Below, in pieces: positions 57,371 through 64,000 of a stretch of DNA of 64,000 nucleotides. Position 1 is the stretch's first letter. Every line of letters starts with the position of its first letter. Origin of the DNA: Oenanthe sinensis (lineage: Eukaryota > Streptophyta > Magnoliopsida > Apiales > Apiaceae). Below the pieces are notes generated by a model that saw only the letters and a program-made list of their open reading frames with translations, did no database searches and was not told the DNA's origin. The position numbers and the translations under genes were made by a program. The DNA is taken from NCBI GenBank assembly GCA_028671895.1, contig JAPMAC010000231.1, forward strand, positions 10,690,001-10,754,000, written 5' to 3'.

Positions 57371-60206
57371 AAGGATTACATCCTCTAATTCTTTAATTGC
57401 TACGTGCATCTCCTTATTGAATATTTCCTTTTTCGTATCCATTAGGGGTGCCCCACAACTTAACATCCAAGGAGTATTATACTTTCCACTCGAATCATAA
57501 TTTAAATCTTCTCAGTTTATCTCTGTCTTCAATTCTCAACTTTATCCAATATCGAGTAATCTTAACTTCACTATTTTATTGTTACCATTAGTTTGAACTT
57601 TCTTATTTGGACAATCGTCCATTTTTAACATCATATTAATTCTTCAATCTGGAAGGGATTTAAATCTATGTCAAATTGGTGCACTAGTCAATTTTGATAC
57701 TATATTACCTTTTCCTTATTCTCCATATTTAAAACATGTTATCCCTTCTTTTAGGGCAATCATTATCATAACATCTAGACTTTATAATTATAGCTTCTTG
57801 CTGTCCATTTCCCATATTCTCCTGTATCAGTCTCGTTGTATAGTAAGTGAGGTCTTGATTGACTTAGGTGAACCATAATTACTATATGTCAACACACTCA
57901 TATCCCTTTATCCACTGTTCTTTCCGATGTAGAGCTCCGGTTCCTTGTTAAAAGTTCATGGTATTTCTATATATAGTTCTCCTCAAATTCCCTTTTTCTC
58001 CATGTCTCTTTCTCAATCATTTCATTTCAACTTTCTTCTATAACCACTTCTTGAATCTATATAGTAGTTATTTCCAGTACTATGGATCTAATTGAATCCT
58101 CAACATTCGAGGTGACAATCCTTACAATTCATTTAGACTTCGATTCAGAATATAACACACTCTTGTTTCAGGTCTAAAACTTTAATTACATCTGAATTTC
58201 TGGATACTTAGGCAACACTTGCTAAAACAAGGAACATTTATAAAAGAAGAAATATTTGTTTGACATCGTAAGAAATCTCATTGAATAGGCGATCTTATTA
58301 GGTCTCAACAAATTAATTACATTTCAGAAATTTTGATCATCATATAATAACCTTATATAAAATCGGTTATAACTCGATCAAATTAAATGGCTGATATTTT
58401 CTGGAGATAAAATAAATAACTTTATTAAATTGCTCCAATATTTGAAAATGAAGAGGATTTATTTGAACATCTTTCTTTCAAGCATAAAGACTTAACAAAG
58501 CTAAACTTTTGATCAGCGAAAACAAATGATGTAAAACAATTTTGGAATAAAAATACAATATGTATATATTTCATCAATATAGCTCGGGAAAACAATTTCT
58601 CCAAGATTTTGAAATTCATTAAAAAACTATGCATGTTTTAGCAACTTGGCCTTTAGGAGACACACACCTCTTTTCAAAGTACTATTTTGGAAAGTGGTTG
58701 TCGTTCCACTAGCTATAAAAGAATCTGTAAATATTTCAAGGTATAAAAGTCAGGGCATCTAATGAATGAACCTTTTATATGGCATGGTAGGGAAACATGG
58801 GATATTATACGATTTGGTCATCCTATATGTATTACCATTAGTCCTATCATAACTCTCTGTGGGTTGAAATATAACCCTAATCACCAAAACACGTCAAATC
58901 CATCATTTAGTTGGTGAAGATAAATACTACTGTACATATGAATTAAAATCCTCTAAAATTCACAGTACTCTAACTCGATAACGTTCTAGCAGAACAAAAC
59001 ATTGATTAGCTCGGTCTCATAACTCAATAGGACATAATCTGACTACGCATTTAGTTATTAAAACCCAACATCAAACTCAACCAACAAATCCTCATTGGGA
59101 AACTCACAACTTCTCATTACAACTATGCATCGATATTATCTCATTATAGACTTTCATATCTCTTAAGTCATCATGTATATATATTTTATTATGGCATTAA
59201 TCCCTCAATATTAGCTCATATATAGATGGCCATATCCTTTAAGCCATGCTTCTCTATTTTACCCTAAAACACTTCATTTACACGTCTTCTTAAGTCTAAA
59301 GTTTATTAAACTTAAGTGAAGGTATTTTCTACAGACAATTGGGCATGACTTATTCGTAAGTTGGACTATGCCCGGTGTATAAACACCTCAATTACAATCC
59401 CAAAACATTCACAAAGAATCTTTGTCCTCTAGTGACCTCAAACATTAACGTCTAGTCAGTCATCTATAACATAATGTATATCAAAAGGCGATAACTAGAG
59501 TCACTATATATATATGTGTACTCTCGAGCATCCTCAAAGTCAGTCAACAACATTATTGACGGTCACTTCCTCGGACCATCAATCTTAATTCCAACCATTT
59601 TATCATCAATGACTACTCGGACCGGTCTCTGGTATCGAATTCCTCTTTTCAAAGAAGGAGCTTCGTACAAGCACTTGTGCAATATATCATATATACTGGT
59701 TAGCCTAATCATCATATTTGTAATGTGGCAGTCATCTCTACCGCAAGGGCTTATTTTAATTCAAAATCCTTAATATACTCAGTAACTACATCAAGGGTGT
59801 ATCTTAACTCTTTGTTGTGACTCTACATTGTATGCATATCATACAACATCTAAATCGATTCTTTACTTTTTATTCTTAAAGAAACCTCAATAAAATCCTC
59901 GTATTCCTCATCCTCAAACAACATCAATAATATCCTTAGATTCATCGTACTTCTCATTAGTCTTGCAAATACCGGGTCATTGCTTATTTGGAAACAATTC
60001 CTCGAATCCGAAATAAAATTATAACCAAAAAGGTTCTCCATGATCTTGACATTATTAACTTAAGGTAATTGTCAAGGTTCTATCTTATTCATTGGCACTA
60101 CATCTGGTAGTCCAATAACGAACTCTATAGGAGCTCTTACGTCCTCCTCTTATATATATATATATTTAACTCTTAAGTCTCTCCTATCTAAGTACTATGA
60201 CTCAGA
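57371..60206 (-). other. Gypsy interior, decayed gag and protease region
   Basis: Matches parts of 34603-36360 of the sister element on the opposite strand. There is no ORF over about 85 codons and no readable gag motif. Confidence 0.5.
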
Positions 60207-60218
60207 GCTCTGATACCA
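60207..60218 (-). other. Primer-binding site of the minus-strand gypsy element
   Basis: Minus strand TGGTATCAGAGC, four bases from the LTR end GTCACA, the same spacing as at 34591. Confidence 0.92.
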
Positions 60219-60222
60219 CTTT

Positions 60223-63200
60223 TGTGACACCTCCAGATCCGAGGTTAGGGATCCAGGCCATCACGGTCCAATTCCATCAACCACATATACTGGTGACCCC
60301 AATCAAATTACACAACTCGAGCCATAGTCTCAGAAAATGAACTTAAAATAATAACATATATTATTAACCAACTGTAAACTCAGGATCTCGTGCTATTAAT
60401 ATAACCTCTACCTGAAGTTACATTAGAAGTCAACACTATTTCATATTTATTATTACATTGCATATTTTACAATAAGTCTTAGGATTCTAAATTGAAATCC
60501 TATCTAACTTACGCCACTTGTAGAAGCCTTGAACCTGACTAACTCAAGCTCGAATCTTTCCTTTCCTTTGCAAACCGTGAACCCGTCTTACTGCAAGATT
60601 TAAAGTTTATAAAAAGCAAGAATGAGCCAAAGAATGCTCAACAAGATATTTATTAGAATATTTTGTAATTTGCACCATGAAAAGGGTGGTAACCAATATT
60701 TATACCAACCCGATGTCCAGCAGTATCAATAGAAAACTTTGCAATATATGTCTTTAGAAAGTTTAGCGAGGTATATTTTGACAATAAATGAATCAAAGTT
60801 TATGATGCAAGAAGGTACTCAAAATAAGTATGCAGTTCGAGTTACTGTGGTACAAAAATTTAAGTTCAAAATTTTGGAATGATACTATCGGTAACTTAGC
60901 ACGATGGCATCAACTACAGTGTTCTATTCATTTAAGAATCACTAATAAAGCAGTTCAAGATACTGCGAAAAGAATCAATAAAAGTTCAACAGTTCTAGTT
61001 AACACTATCGGTAACTTAGCACCTTGGCTTTCGTTATAGTGTAAGACCAATGAAAGTTCAACAGTTCTCATTAACATTATCGGTAACTTAGCACCTTGGC
61101 TTTCGTTATAATGTAGGACCAATGAAAGTTCAACAGTTCTTATTAACACTATCGGTAACTTAGCACCCAAGCTTTTATTACAGTGTTAATGTCAAATTCC
61201 AATTAAAAGAAATGAGACTATACTGGAGCATTCACCATGCCTATTGTACACGATGATCAGTCGTATCATACAATAGTATAAGTAACTTTCTCTATAAGTA
61301 GAAGGATGATCCTCAATTAGTCATCACCCCAGGTAACACATGGGCCTTTAAATGTTGGACCGTGCATCACTCGGCCTCTTACGCTATGATGGATTGTGCC
61401 GTACACAAGCCTCTTACACTTATTTCTCCAGTCCCCTTTGAATATTTTAAAATCAACAAGTCTGGGAGGGAAATTTAACCCAACATTTCAGAATAAGAAC
61501 AATCTTTTGTAAAATTTCAACATTAGATAATGGATTCACTTCCGGAATTATGTGGAAGTAATCTCTTATATATGTGGGATACTTAATAGTGCAAGATACT
61601 GGCCCGTAATGGCACAAGTATATATATATGAGAAGAATGTCAAAGTTGTTTATTTGTTCCCTAATGTGGAGTTGTTAACACAAATTTATTGTAAAATATT
61701 TGAATCGTTGACCCTTAATTATTTTTTAATTTAAAAATAATATTAAAAGTTCTAGGATAATTATCAATCTAGGATAATTATCAATATATTTTTAAGGGTC
61801 AATTAATATTTTTAAGGATCATTTTGAGCCTTCAAATGATACTTGAAAGGCTTCAAATGGTTTAGAAGTAATTGTTTAATATTTAAATAATATTTAATCA
61901 ACTTTAAATAGTATTTAAATATTTTAAAAGAAATTGAAAATATTTAATGAAGATTTAAATACTATTAAATCTCCTTTTTAAATAATAATTAATAATAAAA
62001 GGATTAAATATATAAAATATTTAATCAAGATTTAAATGCTATTAAATCTCCTTTTCAAATAATAATTAATAATAAAAGGGATTAAATATATTAAAATATT
62101 TAATCAAGATTCAAATACTATTAACTCTCCTTTTCAAATAATAATTAATAATAAAGGGGATTAAATATATTTACTTACTTTAAATAATATTTAATCCAAT
62201 CAAAATAATCTTTTAATTATTTTAAAAGATATTAACTCATAACGAATATTAATTATCTATTATTCAACAATATAAAAATATATTCCAAAGAGGAGTTCTT
62301 TGATTGATATAAATAGTTTATACACAACAAAGTTTTATAACCAATAAATTGTTATAAAGTCAAGAATTTAAGACCCTTGCATATACAGAAATCAAAATAT
62401 TCTGTAATAGAATTCAAAGAATAGAGTTAGGAATCGTGCGTGGTGTTCAAGATGCATATCCAAGGTCCATTACATCTCCCCGAAGTTCAATCAATAGATA
62501 TAATAATCTAGATTAGTTCCCTTTATCGAAACAACTAGTTATACTACAAATAAGTATAACCGAATTCGTTAATTAATAACAAGATGATTATGACCTTTAG
62601 ACTTCACAATATCCTCATTTTAACACCTCGATGTTAAACCTCAAACTTAAATTGAGTGCACTTGGTCATTTTTATAAACACTTATTTTTCCCGATATTTC
62701 ATCTCATCGGGCCTACTTTAGCTACTCGTAAAACTATCTTACCAATGGTTTATAATCATGTTCTTTACACCTACGTATTGTCATGCTACTCCTTGACAAC
62801 TTTTGTTACTTGATCGAATCGAGAAAAGTCATCTATCTTGCTCGAAATCATCTCTCAAAACGGTTGTTTCACTCCTTGACACCATGTTTTCTAGTATTTT
62901 TAAATAAATTGGAAATTAATCATTTTGACACTATTTCTTTTCTGAGCTCTTTTATGACTGACAAGGAATCTCCCATAAAAGTTTCAAAGCTAACCAAGAA
63001 ATCAGGATAAGTCAGAAACTGCCTCAAACTTAGGCTTATGACAAGCTTGATCATTAGATTTCTTACTTCCACCTTCTTGACTCCACAAATTTTAATAAAT
63101 AGGATTTTACTTATTTTAATCAAAATCCATTTTATGGATAATCCCATATAACTCTAGTATATTAAATAAAAGTTTTTGATTTTATTAAGCCTCCTAGCTC

Positions 63201-64000
63201 GTCCGATCATAGCCTCAAAGTTGGATGAAAGCAGAAAATTAGAGCCATAACTTTTGACTCGTTATTTCCATAGCCTCTAGTATTTCCATTTTCTGCGCTA
63301 CCGTTACTAAATCAGCCATAATTTTTGACTCGTTATTCTGAATGACGCAAAATTAGCGCATAAACGATCTAGAGACTATCTACTATCCAGTCATCTCATC
63401 AAACTGCTCAGACCAGAGGAAAAATGTTCCCATATATTTCTAAACAGTTTCTGCAGAAAGGTCAGAAAAAATGGCATGGTAATGTTTGTAAACTCATCGT
63501 TTTCCATTTCTATTCTATTTCAATTCAATCAACAAGATATCCCAAATTCCTCATTCAACCACATACTACATCATACATCAGTTCCAAGCCATTTAACTAA
63601 TAAAAATTATTAACTAAGAGCTTAATATCAAATTAACGAACCACGCATTTCTAGGGTTAGCCAAGCTTAATCTATACTACCCAAAACATATATAAGATAT
63701 AATAATCATCATATAAACCAAAGGAACTCAAAAATCAAAGAAAATAAATATTTATTTTCAGAATTACTATTCATGTTCTTGAGAGTTTTGATCATTGCAA
63801 GAGATTGGATGGATGGAATGATGTAGGATTCAAGACAAAGCAAGAGGGGTTTGCTACCTTCGATTTAAGCTATTAAGCGCAAGAATTGGTGGAGAAATGA
63901 GCAAGCAACCACTCCATCTTCTTCCTTCTTCTTTTTTTTTCTTCTCTTTAGTTTTTCTCTTCTTCATAGGAGAGAAATTGATTTTTATTGTTTGTTGGGA
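60223..64000 (-). repeat. 5' LTR of the minus-strand gypsy element, cut by the window end
   Basis: It begins (+ strand) TGTGACACC, the reverse of the GTCACA terminus. It lacks the 70-bp array present in the 1043-42105 element. It has four stem-loop repeats (60875-61190), the AT-rich block (61740-62260) and, from 61587, matches the truncated 3' LTR. At least 3,778 bp of it are in view. Confidence 0.88.
60875..61190. repeat. Four stem-loop repeats in the gypsy 5' LTR
   Basis: ACTATCGGTAACTTAGCAC followed by a Tyr/Pur pattern and CGTTATAGTGT recur near 60885, 61003, 61075 and 61148. The ends CACTAT/ATAGTG pair. The relative has three diverged copies per LTR. Confidence 0.85.

Larger units (their letters stand above)
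52375..64000 (-). mobile_element. Minus-strand Ty3/gypsy element (Tekay/Del-like), runs off the window
   Basis: Its interior ends, primer site, polypurine tract and LTR are related to the 1043-42105 element, but clearly diverged. The 3' LTR is 52375-55273 (truncated), the interior 55274-60222 and the 5' LTR 60223 to beyond 64000. No target duplication can be checked. The interior is 4.9 kb against 2.6 kb in the relative and keeps integrase traces, so it is nearer a full element. Confidence 0.88.

Overview
This window is plant nuclear DNA built almost wholly of LTR retrotransposons. I recognise no host gene, rRNA, tRNA or CRISPR array. The pol types (Ty1/copia and Ty3/gypsy of plant lineages), the initiator-Met tRNA primer sites, the long LTRs and the nesting point to a large angiosperm genome. 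The species cannot be told from the sequence.

Positions 1-46433 are a four-level nest that can be unpicked with target-site duplications (TSDs). (1) The oldest layer is a decayed Ty3/gypsy element of Tat type. Its integrase lies at 1-1042 and resumes at 42111-42269. It is followed by a broken, spliced gene on the opposite strand (42790-44652), two tandem arrays, a polypurine tract and an LTR from 45916. (2) A Ty3/gypsy element with 4.9-kb LTRs (1043-42105, TSD AAGCT, + strand) sits inside that pol. It resembles Tekay/Del elements and keeps only a decayed reverse transcriptase. (3) A Ty1/copia element of Sirevirus style (Copia-A, 2581-31393, - strand, TSD AAAAC) sits in its left LTR. (4) A second, younger Sirevirus-style element (Copia-B, 7424-22091, - strand, TSD ATACC) sits inside the extra ORF of Copia-A.

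Copia-A and Copia-B are diverged families with one layout: LTR, gag, pol in the -1 frame, a spacer of about 1.1-1.3 kb, a very long extra ORF, polypurine tract, LTR. The extra ORF is about 1,377 codons in both. In each, the spacer carries a copy of that element's own LTR repeat cluster with a TATA box just downstream, which looks like a second, internal promoter for the extra ORF. Copia-B has open gag and pol, near-identical LTRs and one stop in the extra ORF. Copia-A has four nonsense codons in gag-pol and one in the extra ORF.

Positions 46705-52374 are a + strand copia remnant related to Copia-A: one LTR, a mutated primer site and a decayed pol cut off after integrase. From 52375 to the window end lies a - strand gypsy element of the same broad type as layer 2: a truncated 3' LTR, a decayed 4.9-kb interior with RT and integrase traces, and a 5' LTR that runs off the window.
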